A stretch of DNA of 64,000 nt from Gammaproteobacteria bacterium (lineage in GTDB: Bacteria > Pseudomonadota > Gammaproteobacteria > Burkholderiales > Nitrosomonadaceae): the NCBI GenBank assembly GCA_030431985.1, contig JAUIIB010000001.1:1-64000 (forward strand), given 5' to 3'. The stretch's first letter is position 1; each line of letters opens with the position of its first letter. Below are positions 18,767 to 27,776 of the stretch, one piece after another. Under the pieces are notes generated by a model, which made no database searches, was not told where the DNA came from, and worked only from the letters and a program-made list of their open reading frames with translations. The position numbers were made by a program, and so were the translations under genes.

Positions 18767-19921
18767 ATGGGTTATCTTTTTCCCGATTTACTTTTTAGTG
18801 TTGGGCTGGGGTGCGCGGTAATTGGCGCTATATGCTGGTGGTCAATATTGTTGTTGCCCTGGCGTCCTGCAAGTGTCCGCGAAAATATTGAACCGGCAGT
18901 TGCGATCCGGTCCGGTCGTCAGTTGAACGATATTACAGTGTTGATACCTGCGCGTAATGAAGCGCAGTTTATTCAACACACAATTGATACAGTCAAAATT
19001 CAAGGTGATGGTATAGAGATCATCGTAATCGATGATCAATCTACAGATGAGACTGCACAATTGGCTCGTAAGAAAGGTGCTAAAGTGATAAGCGGAACGG
19101 CGCCTCTGCCCGGTTGGAGTGGTAAACTTTGGGCGCTCGAACAGGGTTTGCGTAAGGTAAAAACCCCTTATACATTATTACTTGACGCTGATATTGCATT
19201 GTCGCCCGGTACTATTGCGACTATTCGAGATAAACTCGAAACCGAACAACGTGCTTTGGTATCGCTGATGGCAGCCCCTTCATTAGATAACGTTATCGAG
19301 CGTTTTCTAATGCCCGCATTTATTTTTTTCTTTAAGTTGTTGTATCCATTCGGTCTGGCAAATAAGCCCACTTCTCGTTTGGCTGCTGCTGCGGGCGGTT
19401 GTATTTTGGTCAAAACACAGGCATTGCATTCGGTGGGGGCTTTCAAAAGTCTCCACAATGCGATGATAGATGATTGTACTTTGGCGACACACATAAAAAA
19501 TGCCGGCAACAAAATATGGGTAGGATTAAGTCATGCTGCACAGAGTCATCGTGGTTATCTTTCATTGTATTCAATATGGGAGATGGTGGCACGTACGGCG
19601 TATACTCAGCTTAACTATTCTTTAATGTTGCTCATTCTATGTACCGTTATAATGCTTTCGATGAGTTGGGTCGCGCCGTTTATTTTTCTGCTGTTGCCAA
19701 ATCAGAACACTTATATGATCAGCGCATTAACATGGGTGGCTATGTTTTTTGCATATAGTCCGACTCTAATTTATTATCAACGTTCGTTATTCTGGGTATT
19801 GTCATTACCATTTATTGGCACGTTATACCTTGCCATGACGTGGACTTCTGCAATACGTTACTGGCGTGGCGAACGTGCTCGTTGGAAAGGCCGTCAATAT
19901 GAAAGTAAAACAAGTTATTAG
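18767..19921 (+). CDS. hpnB: Hopanoid glycosyltransferase-like protein HpnB
   Basis: Family 2 glycosyltransferase (384 residues) found in hopanoid clusters; its exact acceptor is not established. It has an N-terminal membrane segment (residues 7-28), the GT-A core TVLIPARNEA and VIDDQSTDET, LLLDADIALSPG with the DxD-type motif, an acceptor-loop region DDCTLATHIK, and three C-terminal membrane helices. It is 56 bp after hpnH and overlaps hpnM by 23 bp, so the genes are co-transcribed. The symbol follows the hopanoid context and typical length. Confidence 0.9.
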   Translation: MGYLFPDLLFSVGLGCAVIGAICWWSILLLPWRPASVRENIEPAVAIRSGRQLNDITVLIPARNEAQFIQHTIDTVKIQGDGIEIIVIDDQSTDETAQLARKKGAKVISGTAPLPGWSGKLWALEQGLRKVKTPYTLLLDADIALSPGTIATIRDKLETEQRALVSLMAAPSLDNVIERFLMPAFIFFFKLLYPFGLANKPTSRLAAAAGGCILVKTQALHSVGAFKSLHNAMIDDCTLATHIKNAGNKIWVGLSHAAQSHRGYLSLYSIWEMVARTAYTQLNYSLMLLILCTVIMLSMSWVAPFIFLLLPNQNTYMISALTWVAMFFAYSPTLIYYQRSLFWVLSLPFIGTLYLAMTWTSAIRYWRGERARWKGRQYESKTSY

Positions 19922-20558
19922 AAAATTTCATTGGTTGTGGTTTCAGATGGGTTTGATGGCGTTATTGCTATGCGTTGTAATGTCAGCGGTTAACGCGGCC
20001 GAGACAGATGAACTGCAGTCAGATAACGCACAAGCTGTTGTAGAGCATCTTCAGAGGTCTTTGATTCAGGCAATGCGCAAGGGCGAACAATTAGATTTTG
20101 AAGAACGGATAGCTTTTTTGTCGCCAGTGATCGATCAGACGCATGACATTAAATTGATAATTAAAACTATTCTTGGTGCTACGTTGTGGCGTCAATTAGA
20201 TCAATCACAACAAGATTTGATTGTTGAAACATTTCGTCTGTTAAGTGTTGCGACTTATGCAGGGCGGTTTAAGTCATATAGTGGTGAACAGTTTGAATTG
20301 CTGGAGGAACGTGATTTGGCTGGAGACCAGAAGCTGGTTCGTAGTCGGCTGATTACCGGCGATGGCGGCAGCGTTAATTTTGATTACGTTTTGTATAGCC
20401 ATGATGGCCATTGGGTCATTATCAATATTTTGTTTGATGGAGTAAGTGACTTGGCAATTAAGCGAAGTGAATATCGTTCAATTATGCAACGGGAAGGATT
20501 TCAATCATTAATAGATATGTTGAATATCAAAATTTCTGAAGCAGAACAAAATGAATAA
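19899..20558 (+). CDS. hpnM: Hopanoid-associated periplasmic protein HpnM (MlaC/Ttg2D-like)
   Basis: A periplasmic lipid-binding protein of the MlaC fold. The signal peptide ends near AVNAAETD (about residue 34), and the mature part shows IKTILGATLWRQL and TYAGRFKSYSGEQF, typical of this family. It probably hands hopanoids or other lipids to or from HpnN. The start at 19899 (inside the hpnB 3-prime end) has GGAAAGG about 8 bases upstream and gives 219 residues; an upstream frame start at 19866 adds 11 unlikely residues. hpnN follows after 34 bp. Confidence 0.9.
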   Translation: MKVKQVIRKFHWLWFQMGLMALLLCVVMSAVNAAETDELQSDNAQAVVEHLQRSLIQAMRKGEQLDFEERIAFLSPVIDQTHDIKLIIKTILGATLWRQLDQSQQDLIVETFRLLSVATYAGRFKSYSGEQFELLEERDLAGDQKLVRSRLITGDGGSVNFDYVLYSHDGHWVIINILFDGVSDLAIKRSEYRSIMQREGFQSLIDMLNIKISEAEQNE

Positions 20559-20592
20559 TTGCATTTGTCTCTAATTTAGAAGGAAATTCTCT

Positions 20593-23235
20593 GTGGGAGT
20601 TGCTGGTCGCTCAGGTAGTCGCTTTTTCGTCCGCTGGGCTGCGTTTTCCTATCAGCACGCTATTTGGGTCATCATAACGGCAATAGTTATTGCTGGTTTG
20701 AGTTTGACCTATACTGCAACAAATCTGGGTATACATACAGATACAACGGACATGCTTTCTGAGGATGTTCCTTTCCGTATCAATCACAAACGTTATAAGG
20801 AAGCTTTCCCGCAATATGAAGACGCATTGCTTCTGGTGGTGGATGCACCTACACCAGAGCAGGCCCATGAGGCTGCGAAACGCTTGGCTGGTAATTTACA
20901 GAAAGATAAGGCGCATTTTTATGAGGTGAATTATTTAAGTGGCGATCCTTTTTTTGAGAAGAATGGTTTGCTGTATAAAGATGTGGTCGAGTTAGAAAAA
21001 ATTACTGACCAGCTTGCTTCTGCACAACCATTGATTGCACGTTTGGCGAAGAATCTGACATTGGGTGCTTTTGCATCGGTGTTAACAGAAGCTGTCAATG
21101 AAATCAATAAAGGAAGGGACTTAGATCTTGATGCCGTTTTCAGGGGTGTAAGCACGGCATTGAATGCCAGATTTGCAGGGACACCGCATGCATTGTCATG
21201 GCAAGCACTGTTGGGGGGGGTACAACAAGTTGACCATTATCAAGAATTGGTATTAGCGAGGCCCAGACAAGACTATACACAATTATTTGCTGCTGAAGCC
21301 GCTTTAGTAGCTGCACGTGAAGCGGCTGCGGTTCTTGGAATATCGCATAATGCATCTGTAAAAATGCGCATTACCGGAGAGGCGGCACTGGCTTATGATG
21401 AGCTCCACAGTGCTATGAAGGGTGCTCAAGATGCAGGTGTATTAGCGCTTATATTAGTGATAGTGGTATTGTTTATTGCATTGCGTACTGTGGGTGCAAT
21501 TATGACGGTAATTTTCAGTCTTGTCTTAGGATTGATTTTGACAGCCGCTTTTGCAACCTTTGCCGTTGGACATTTAAACTTAATTTCGATTGCTTTTGCT
21601 GTGCTGTATATCGGTTTGGGTGTGGACTATGCCATCCATTTTTTGTTGCGGCAGGAGGAGATCAGAGGCGCCGCCCATACGGTTGCCAGAGCAGTGCCAA
21701 TAGTGGGTGGAGATATAGGACAGGCGTTGATGATCTGCGCATTGACTACCGCAATTGGTTTTTATGCGTTTATACCAACGTCATATGATGGGGTGGCTGA
21801 GCTTGGTTTGATTTCCGGTTCTGGAATGCTTATCAGTCTGTTGGTGACATTGACGATTGTACCTGCTTTGCAGCGCTATTTCCCGATAAAATCCATTAAA
21901 TCGATTCTGTCAGTTCGGTCGATACAAACTGTTTTAGAATGGCCGGTACGTGCGCGAAAAAGTGTTTACTTGCTGACAGCTATCACCGTCCTTTTATCGG
22001 TCATTGCTTTACCGCAGGTGCGTTTTGATTATAATTTACTCAATCTAAATGATCCAAAGAGTGAATCTGTAGAAACTTTTCGTGATTTACTCGAAAATGC
22101 TGATGACTCACCTTGGCATATTATTGTGCTTGCCGATAATCAACTTGAGGCAGCTCAGCTAACTCAGCAGCTATTAGCGTTACAAGAAGTCGATAAGGTT
22201 GTAACCATTCTCGATTTTGTTCCAAATGACCAGGAAGAGAAAAGGCAATTGATTAATGAGATGGCTATGATGCTTGGTCCCGTTACATTTCCTCAGATGC
22301 AGCAGCAACAGATTGATGTGGAGTTACAAAAAGCGGCGCTGGAGGATTTGGGAAATGCGTTGAGCCGACTGATTATTGAACAACCTGCACACCCATCGAT
22401 TAAGTTAGTTCATGCTTTGCATGAATCACTTTCTGAGTTGTCATCGCAACTCGAATTAAACAATACACCCGAAGCGCAGATCAGATTGTTATCCGCAATT
22501 GAGAGAGATTTGTTGTATCTCCTGCCTACATCGATTCATCGATTGCAGCTTGCGTTGGCAGCCACACCTTTTGCCCTGCAAAGTATCCCGGAATCAGTCA
22601 AGGTACACTGGCAGAGTCGTTCGGATGTTTATCGGATTGCCGTTTATCCTGCTGAAAATATTGATGATAATGATGCATTGAAGCGATTTGTTCATGCGGT
22701 ACAGCGTATCTCCCCCGGTGCGACCGGTGTACCTGTTATTAGCCTGGAGGCCGGCAAAGCGGTTGTTGAGGCGTTTATCTATGCTTTCTCGTTAGCGTTT
22801 ATTGGTGTTGTTCTGGCTTTGCTGGTGTTGCTAAGAAGTGTTAAATCAACCGTGCTGGTTTTTGTACCATTACTTCTGGCAGCGCTATTTACAGGAGCAG
22901 CGACTGTTCTTCTGGATATACCGTTTAATTTTGCTAATATCATTGCATTGCCGTTGATACTCGGCATAGGTATTGATTGCAGCGTGCATATGGTGCATAG
23001 AAGCCGTAGCAGCGGAGAAGCATACGAAAATTTACTGCATAGCAGTACGGCTCGTGCAATTTTTTATAGTGCGTTAACTACAATGGCTGGATTTGGCAGT
23101 TTAATCTTTTCACAGCATCAAGGTACAGCAAGTATGGGATTATTGTTGCTTGCCGGTGTTGTGCTGACACTGGTTTGCGTTTTAATTATTTTGCCAGTTC
23201 TACTCCATACCGTGGACAATCAACGGTCTGAATGA
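20593..23235 (+). CDS. hpnN: RND-family hopanoid transporter HpnN
   Basis: A large inner-membrane RND/MMPL transporter (880 residues) that moves hopanoids to the outer membrane in studied bacteria. There are two repeated halves, each with one N-terminal helix, a periplasmic domain and a block of five helices. The second helix block of each half carries the matching motifs GLGVDYAIHFLLR (near residue 340) and GIGIDCSVHMVHR (near residue 795). The GTG start at 20593 is preceded by AAGGAAA 8 bases upstream. It is the last gene of the block and is convergent with the RNA methyltransferase gene, across a 43-bp gap with an imperfect hairpin. Confidence 0.94.
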   Translation: MGVAGRSGSRFFVRWAAFSYQHAIWVIITAIVIAGLSLTYTATNLGIHTDTTDMLSEDVPFRINHKRYKEAFPQYEDALLLVVDAPTPEQAHEAAKRLAGNLQKDKAHFYEVNYLSGDPFFEKNGLLYKDVVELEKITDQLASAQPLIARLAKNLTLGAFASVLTEAVNEINKGRDLDLDAVFRGVSTALNARFAGTPHALSWQALLGGVQQVDHYQELVLARPRQDYTQLFAAEAALVAAREAAAVLGISHNASVKMRITGEAALAYDELHSAMKGAQDAGVLALILVIVVLFIALRTVGAIMTVIFSLVLGLILTAAFATFAVGHLNLISIAFAVLYIGLGVDYAIHFLLRQEEIRGAAHTVARAVPIVGGDIGQALMICALTTAIGFYAFIPTSYDGVAELGLISGSGMLISLLVTLTIVPALQRYFPIKSIKSILSVRSIQTVLEWPVRARKSVYLLTAITVLLSVIALPQVRFDYNLLNLNDPKSESVETFRDLLENADDSPWHIIVLADNQLEAAQLTQQLLALQEVDKVVTILDFVPNDQEEKRQLINEMAMMLGPVTFPQMQQQQIDVELQKAALEDLGNALSRLIIEQPAHPSIKLVHALHESLSELSSQLELNNTPEAQIRLLSAIERDLLYLLPTSIHRLQLALAATPFALQSIPESVKVHWQSRSDVYRIAVYPAENIDDNDALKRFVHAVQRISPGATGVPVISLEAGKAVVEAFIYAFSLAFIGVVLALLVLLRSVKSTVLVFVPLLLAALFTGAATVLLDIPFNFANIIALPLILGIGIDCSVHMVHRSRSSGEAYENLLHSSTARAIFYSALTTMAGFGSLIFSQHQGTASMGLLLLAGVVLTLVCVLIILPVLLHTVDNQRSE

Positions 23236-23236
23236 T

Positions 23237-23277
23237 GGTTCCTAACTCTTTTTGACAGATAAAAAGCGGAAGGGACC
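23237..23277. terminator. Imperfect hairpin between convergent genes
   Basis: Between the hpnN and RNA methyltransferase stop codons the sequence folds as GGTTCCT...AGGGACC with inner CTTTTT/AAAAAG pairing and a few mismatches. It may act as a two-way terminator, though it lacks a clean GC stem followed by a T run. Confidence 0.3.
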
Positions 23278-23278
23278 G

Positions 23279-24538
23279 TCATTTCTTGCGCTGCAGTGCG
23301 GCTGCAAAAAAACCGTCAGTATTGTGGGTATTTGGAGTGAGATGTAGGAACTTCCCAGTATTGACTGTGATATTTTGTTTTGCCATCAATTCAGAACAAT
23401 CCAATAAATCGAATTCGGTGTGTGTTGATTGAAAATTTTCAATCATTTGCTGATTCTCCTCAGGTAAGAAGCTGCAGGTTGCGTACACTAATCGACCGCC
23501 CGGCTTGACCAAGCCAGCCGCTGCAGACAGGATTGCTTCCTGTTTAATTTTTAGTTCTTCTATACTTTGGGGCGATTGGCGCCATTTTAAATCTGGATTT
23601 CGGCGTAATGTTCCAAGTCCGCTACAGGGTGCATCGACGAGCACCCGATCTATTTTCTTAGAAAGACGCTTGATCTTGACATCTTTTTCATTAACGATAC
23701 GCTGGGTCTGAACATTGGATAAACCTGAGCGCTTTAGCCTCGGTTTGAGGTTACCCAACCGTTTTTCATCAATATCAAAAGCATACAGACGCCCTTTCGA
23801 ATGCATTAGTGCGCCAAGTAATAATGTTTTACCGCCTGCCCCGGCACAGAAATCAGCGACCATTTCACCGCGCCGCGGAGCCAGCAAATACCCCAGCAAT
23901 TGACTGCCTTCGTCTTGTACTTCTATGGCTCCCGAGAGAAAAAGTGGATGGCGGTTAATTGAAAGTTTTTTATACAAACGAATACCGCATGGTGAATATG
24001 GTGTTGCTTTGGCTTGTATATTGTCTTGAGCCAGCGTTTCGAGGATTTGCTCTCGTTTTGCCAGTAATGTATTTACGCGTAGGTCCAGTGGAGCAGGCCT
24101 TTGCAGTGAAAGACCGAGGTTAAGAATTTCATGATCTGGCATAAACTGTTTTAGCTTTTCTAGCAACCAGTCTGGAAATTCTGCTTGTGCTGACAGTGGC
24201 AGGGGATTAAGCTGCAATGCTTTGATATCTGGCAGCCATTTTAATTCAGAGTCTCGGGCCCATTTTTTTAATTCTCGTAGATTAACATTTTCAAATTGGA
24301 ATAAATAGGCCAATAATAGAGATCTAGGAGTTGCAGTATGAATTTTCTGCTCAAGGAATAATCGATGACGCAAAATGCCAAAAGTTGTTTCCGCGATAAA
24401 GGCCCGGTCATTTGCACCGAGTTTTGGATTGCATTGGAAGAAACGCCTCAGAATAGCATCTGCTGGATATTTAAGCGGCAGTAAGGTCTGCAGGGCTGCT
24501 ACAGCCATGTCTAGTTGAGTGGTTGTAAAATGCATCAT
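23279..24538 (-). CDS. RsmB/NOP2-family RNA cytosine-5 methyltransferase
   Basis: SAM-dependent m5C RNA methyltransferase, 419 residues. The N-terminal helical part resembles the NusB-like domain of RsmB. The C-terminal Rossmann domain has FCAGAGGKTLLLGAL (SAM loop), VDAPCSGLGTLRRNPDLKW with the PCSG cysteine and YATCSFLPEEN with the catalytic TCS cysteine. The 16S C967 site is the usual RsmB target. Some betaproteobacteria carry a second paralogue in the purN neighbourhood, so the exact target is uncertain and I give no symbol. It is the last gene of the purM-purN-DUF3108 operon, 9 bp after the preceding stop. Confidence 0.88.
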   Translation of the reverse strand: MMHFTTTQLDMAVAALQTLLPLKYPADAILRRFFQCNPKLGANDRAFIAETTFGILRHRLFLEQKIHTATPRSLLLAYLFQFENVNLRELKKWARDSELKWLPDIKALQLNPLPLSAQAEFPDWLLEKLKQFMPDHEILNLGLSLQRPAPLDLRVNTLLAKREQILETLAQDNIQAKATPYSPCGIRLYKKLSINRHPLFLSGAIEVQDEGSQLLGYLLAPRRGEMVADFCAGAGGKTLLLGALMHSKGRLYAFDIDEKRLGNLKPRLKRSGLSNVQTQRIVNEKDVKIKRLSKKIDRVLVDAPCSGLGTLRRNPDLKWRQSPQSIEELKIKQEAILSAAAGLVKPGGRLVYATCSFLPEENQQMIENFQSTHTEFDLLDCSELMAKQNITVNTGKFLHLTPNTHNTDGFFAAALQRKK

Positions 24539-24547
24539 GCTATCGTG

Positions 24548-25321
24548 TTATTGTGTGCAGCAGGGAGGGGGTACAGTGTAATCAATATCTATTTTTGCAA
24601 TCATACTTTCAATTTCCAGACCGTCTTTTTCAATAGACTGTATATGTACCGGAATCATATGATACGCCGGAGACAACCAAATTTTTTTTTGCATTTTATC
24701 GTTATTGGTTTGCTGCTTGGTTAATACAACCGTATCCAGCGGACCAAGAGGTGTGTTCAATGTTTCACGACTAATCTTAAATTGCATTAATTGCAAGCTG
24801 TGTCCATCAGTAACATGAATGGCGAGAAGGTCTCCATTCCGCATGTCGCTTATTGGAGTGAAAATGAAATTATATGGCAGACTTAAACGGTCTAATGTGC
24901 CTGAGGTCAGTGGTTTTAGTGTTTCTCCTTCCTCGTTCTTGAGTGTTAAGATCTGTTTTTCCCAGTCAAATAGCGCCAAACTGGGTTGATTGTCTACGCG
25001 TTGGTCAGAGTAATAATTCGGTTGCAAGCCATGCTCAGTTACGACTCCTTGACTGTTTCGCAGAATTTTACCCGGATTAATTATTTTGAAGACGCCAGTT
25101 GCTTGTGCGTCACTTGTGATATTGAAGGTATGTGATTCATTATTCTGATCAATATCGACGATTTCATTTAGCTCACCATAGCCAATGTCTGCTTTGACGG
25201 TGTAATTAATTTGAATGCGTTTTGGTATTTTTGTGGTCGTTTCGAGTGCAATATGATTCTCGGATGCGAATGCTGTAGATTTGAGTCCAAGCAATATAAG
25301 AAATATTAAAAAAAATCTCAT
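24548..25321 (-). CDS. DUF3108 exported protein
   Basis: A 257-residue secreted or periplasmic protein. The signal peptide MRFFLIFLILLGLKSTAFAS is followed by a beta-rich domain of the DUF3108 type (IQINYTVKADIGYGELNEIV near the front and KIWLSPAYHMIPVHIQSIEKDG toward the end). The function of the family is not established; a lipid- or envelope-related role is often suspected because of its beta-sandwich fold. Its ATG overlaps the purN stop codon (ATGA), so the two are translationally coupled. Placement of this family after purN is, from memory, common in betaproteobacteria. Confidence 0.8.
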   Translation of the reverse strand: MRFFLIFLILLGLKSTAFASENHIALETTTKIPKRIQINYTVKADIGYGELNEIVDIDQNNESHTFNITSDAQATGVFKIINPGKILRNSQGVVTEHGLQPNYYSDQRVDNQPSLALFDWEKQILTLKNEEGETLKPLTSGTLDRLSLPYNFIFTPISDMRNGDLLAIHVTDGHSLQLMQFKISRETLNTPLGPLDTVVLTKQQTNNDKMQKKIWLSPAYHMIPVHIQSIEKDGLEIESMIAKIDIDYTVPPPCCTQ

Positions 25322-25956
25322 TTTTGTAATTCTGGTGAATAAATGACTGAGTTATGCGTTGTTGCATCGGATATTGTGACCATGTTGTCACTAAAATTTA
25401 AACGGCCCTGTAGAAACCAGCGTACGGCCTGAGGGTAAATTTGATGTTCCTGTTGCAGTACTCTTTCGGCTAGCGCTTTGTCTGTATCATGGGCGAATAC
25501 CGGTACGGCCGCTTGAATCACAATAGGACCATGATCCACAGTTGGCGTTACGAAATGAACTGTGCAACCGTGTATCTTAACCCCTTCTTTTAATACACGT
25601 CGGTGAGTATATAAGCCCGGAAAGGCCGGCAGTAAAGAGGGATGAATATTCATTAGCCGATACTGATAACGCAAAACAAAATCGTCTGTAAGTATGCGCA
25701 TAAAGCCGGCAAGTGCGATTAAATCAGGCTTGAGGCGATCCATCTCATCAGCTAATGCCGTATCATATGCCGAACGATTGGGAAAGATGCGGTGATCGAT
25801 ACATATAGTTTGTATACCCATTTTTGCAGCGGTCTTAAGTCCCTCGGCATTCGGGTTATTGCTAATAACGAAGATATTGTCAACAGGTAATTTCGCCTCA
25901 AGTAAAGCAAGCATATTACTGCCGCGACCTGATATCAATATAACAAGGGTACTCAT
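25318..25956 (-). CDS. purN: Phosphoribosylglycinamide formyltransferase PurN
   Basis: Transfers a formyl group from 10-formyl-tetrahydrofolate to GAR in purine step 3. At 212 residues it has the normal length. The N-terminal ISGRGSNM loop binds phosphate. The catalytic Asn-His pair is in NIHPSLLPAFPG near residue 106, and the catalytic Asp in HFVTPTVDHGPI near residue 144, in line with the E. coli enzyme (Asn106, His108, Asp144). It lies 18 bp downstream of purM in the same operon, a classical purMN pair. Confidence 0.97.
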   Translation of the reverse strand: MSTLVILISGRGSNMLALLEAKLPVDNIFVISNNPNAEGLKTAAKMGIQTICIDHRIFPNRSAYDTALADEMDRLKPDLIALAGFMRILTDDFVLRYQYRLMNIHPSLLPAFPGLYTHRRVLKEGVKIHGCTVHFVTPTVDHGPIVIQAAVPVFAHDTDKALAERVLQQEHQIYPQAVRWFLQGRLNFSDNMVTISDATTHNSVIYSPELQK

Positions 25957-25974
25957 GAAAACGTTGTAAAATAC

Positions 25975-27048
25975 TTACAGTAGTTCAACAGCCGGTTTCC
26001 CGGATTCACGTACCTTGATTTTACCAATCGAATAAACAGTTTCACCGGCATCACTCAGTCGTTGCATCGCTTTTTCAGCTAAATCAGGGGCGGTAATGGC
26101 AACCATGCCGATACCGCAATTAAAAACGCGAAATAATTCTGTATCATCAATATGTCCCTGTTGTTGCAGCCAACTGAAAAGTGGCGGTAATTCCCAGTTG
26201 TCTGTGTACAATTCAGCTGTAATATGAGCCGGTAGAATACGTGGTAAATTTTCAATTAGTCCACCGCCTGTAATGTGCGCAAGACCTTTGATTGGTAACA
26301 TTTCTAATAATGATATCAATGGTTTTGCATAAATGCGCGTCGGTGTCATAATGACGTCGCTGAGTGGTTTGCCATGAAAATCCTGAGATAGATCGATATG
26401 ATTCGCACTGATGATTTTGCGGATTAATGAGTAACCATTGGAGTGTGCTCCATTCGATGCCAGACCTATTACAACATCACCTGGTTGTATTGCTGAGCCG
26501 TTTATAATTTGTGTTTTTTCCACAATTCCTACAGCAAAGCCAGCCAGATCGTATTCACCTTCAGGATACATGTCCGGCATTTCAGCTGTTTCTCCACCAA
26601 TTAACGTGCAACCTGCTTGTTCGCAACCGGCAGCAATACCCCTGACGACTGTTGTCGCAGTGTCAACATTAAGTTTGCCGCAAGCGAAATAATCGAGAAA
26701 GAACAATGGTTCAGCGCCTGATACCAGAATGTCATTAATACTCATGGCGACCAAATCAATACCAATGCTGTCATGTTTGTCTAACTGGAATGCAAGCTTT
26801 AATTTGGTACCAACACCATCCGTACCGGATACGAGTACAGGATTCTGGTATTTTTTTGAAATTTCGAATAAAGCATTAAATCCACCAATACCGGTTAAAA
26901 CTTCTGGACGTAAGGTACGCTTTGCGAGCGGACTGATATTATCTATTAAACGTTCGCCGGCATTGATATCGACACCGGCATCACGATACGTTAGTGGCGT
27001 TGCTGTCTTTGTAACTGGGTTATTTTTGTCGGAATAAAAAGTTGTCAC
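25975..27048 (-). CDS. purM: Phosphoribosylformylglycinamidine cyclo-ligase PurM
   Basis: AIR synthetase, purine step 5, converting FGAM and ATP to AIR. The protein has 357 residues. Motifs: [11 protein letters not shown] near the start, [44 protein letters not shown] and [13 protein letters not shown]. The start is a GTG at 27048 with only a weak ribosome site, and no other start lies near. In many betaproteobacteria purM precedes hda; here the two are about 17 kb apart, so that link is broken. Confidence 0.97.
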   Translation of the reverse strand: MTTFYSDKNNPVTKTATPLTYRDAGVDINAGERLIDNISPLAKRTLRPEVLTGIGGFNALFEISKKYQNPVLVSGTDGVGTKLKLAFQLDKHDSIGIDLVAMSINDILVSGAEPLFFLDYFACGKLNVDTATTVVRGIAAGCEQAGCTLIGGETAEMPDMYPEGEYDLAGFAVGIVEKTQIINGSAIQPGDVVIGLASNGAHSNGYSLIRKIISANHIDLSQDFHGKPLSDVIMTPTRIYAKPLISLLEMLPIKGLAHITGGGLIENLPRILPAHITAELYTDNWELPPLFSWLQQQGHIDDTELFRVFNCGIGMVAITAPDLAEKAMQRLSDAGETVYSIGKIKVRESGKPAVELL

Positions 27049-27186
27049 GATTCTAATTGCCGGGAAGTTATTTTTATCACCCTGTATTTTACAGCAAATA
27101 GATCAGCATCATTTGTTGTTGTTTTTCGATATGCTGAAATTTATTTTTTCGTGATGAAATAATGGAAATCAAGCAAATGATGTTTA

Positions 27187-27523
27187 TTAGTGATGGCGGC
27201 CACCTCGATGTCCTCCGCCTCGACCATGTGAATGACTGCGTCCGAATCGCCCGTGATTGCCGCCAAAGCGCTGTCCACCTCCACGGAAGTATTTTTTCCC
27301 TCCTCGATAATGTCTATGTCCACCATGGGAGTGTTTGTGCCTAATAAAATATCTTTGGCTTCCATAATATGCCGGTTGATAACTTGTATCCGGTGCTGAT
27401 TCCACCGTAACCACCGTAACCACTGTTATATCGTGTTCCGCTATAGTAAGGCGGCGCAACGCACCCACTGATAAAAAATATTACTACGATCAAAAAACCT
27501 ATTGCGTATTTTTTTGTATTCAT
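27187..27523 (-). pseudogene. Gly/His-rich lipoprotein, frameshifted
   Basis: The minus-strand frame from ATG 27523 encodes a lipoprotein signal (lipobox ISGC, near residue 20) followed by PPYYSGTRYNSGYGGYGG, then soon runs into a stop at 27341. A frame shifted by one base takes over near 27375-27420 and continues as SYQPAYYGSQRYF, then a strongly Gly/His/Arg-rich tail ending GGHRGGRHH at 27187. The two parts share composition and together would make one small surface or periplasmic lipoprotein of about 110 residues. The junction follows the repeat GGTTACGGTGGTTACGGTGG, a plausible slippage site. It may be a true pseudogene, a phase-variable locus or a sequencing error. No function is recognised. 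Confidence 0.55.
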
Positions 27524-27776
27524 AACTGCCCCCAAAATATGATATGTATCAGGCGAGTTTTTCTTTATGTTGAAACTTTTTCTATGTGGGAATTTTATGG
27601 CGGTTAAACTGAATTGATGCTGAATGTAAATAGATTACGCTGTTTCTGTATTTTGCCGTTATCAATTAATTATGGGTTTGTGGTGGAAAATACAGTTAAG
27701 GCATAACGTATTTTCATTTTCTACGACGAATTGATGATGTGTTGAAACGATATGTCTCTAAATACTAAGCAGATAA

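Noticed and set aside
27141-27365. A 74-codon minus-strand frame overlapping the Gly/His-rich tail.
   Set aside because: It is the third frame of the same stretch; the Gly/His-rich frame has clearer protein character.
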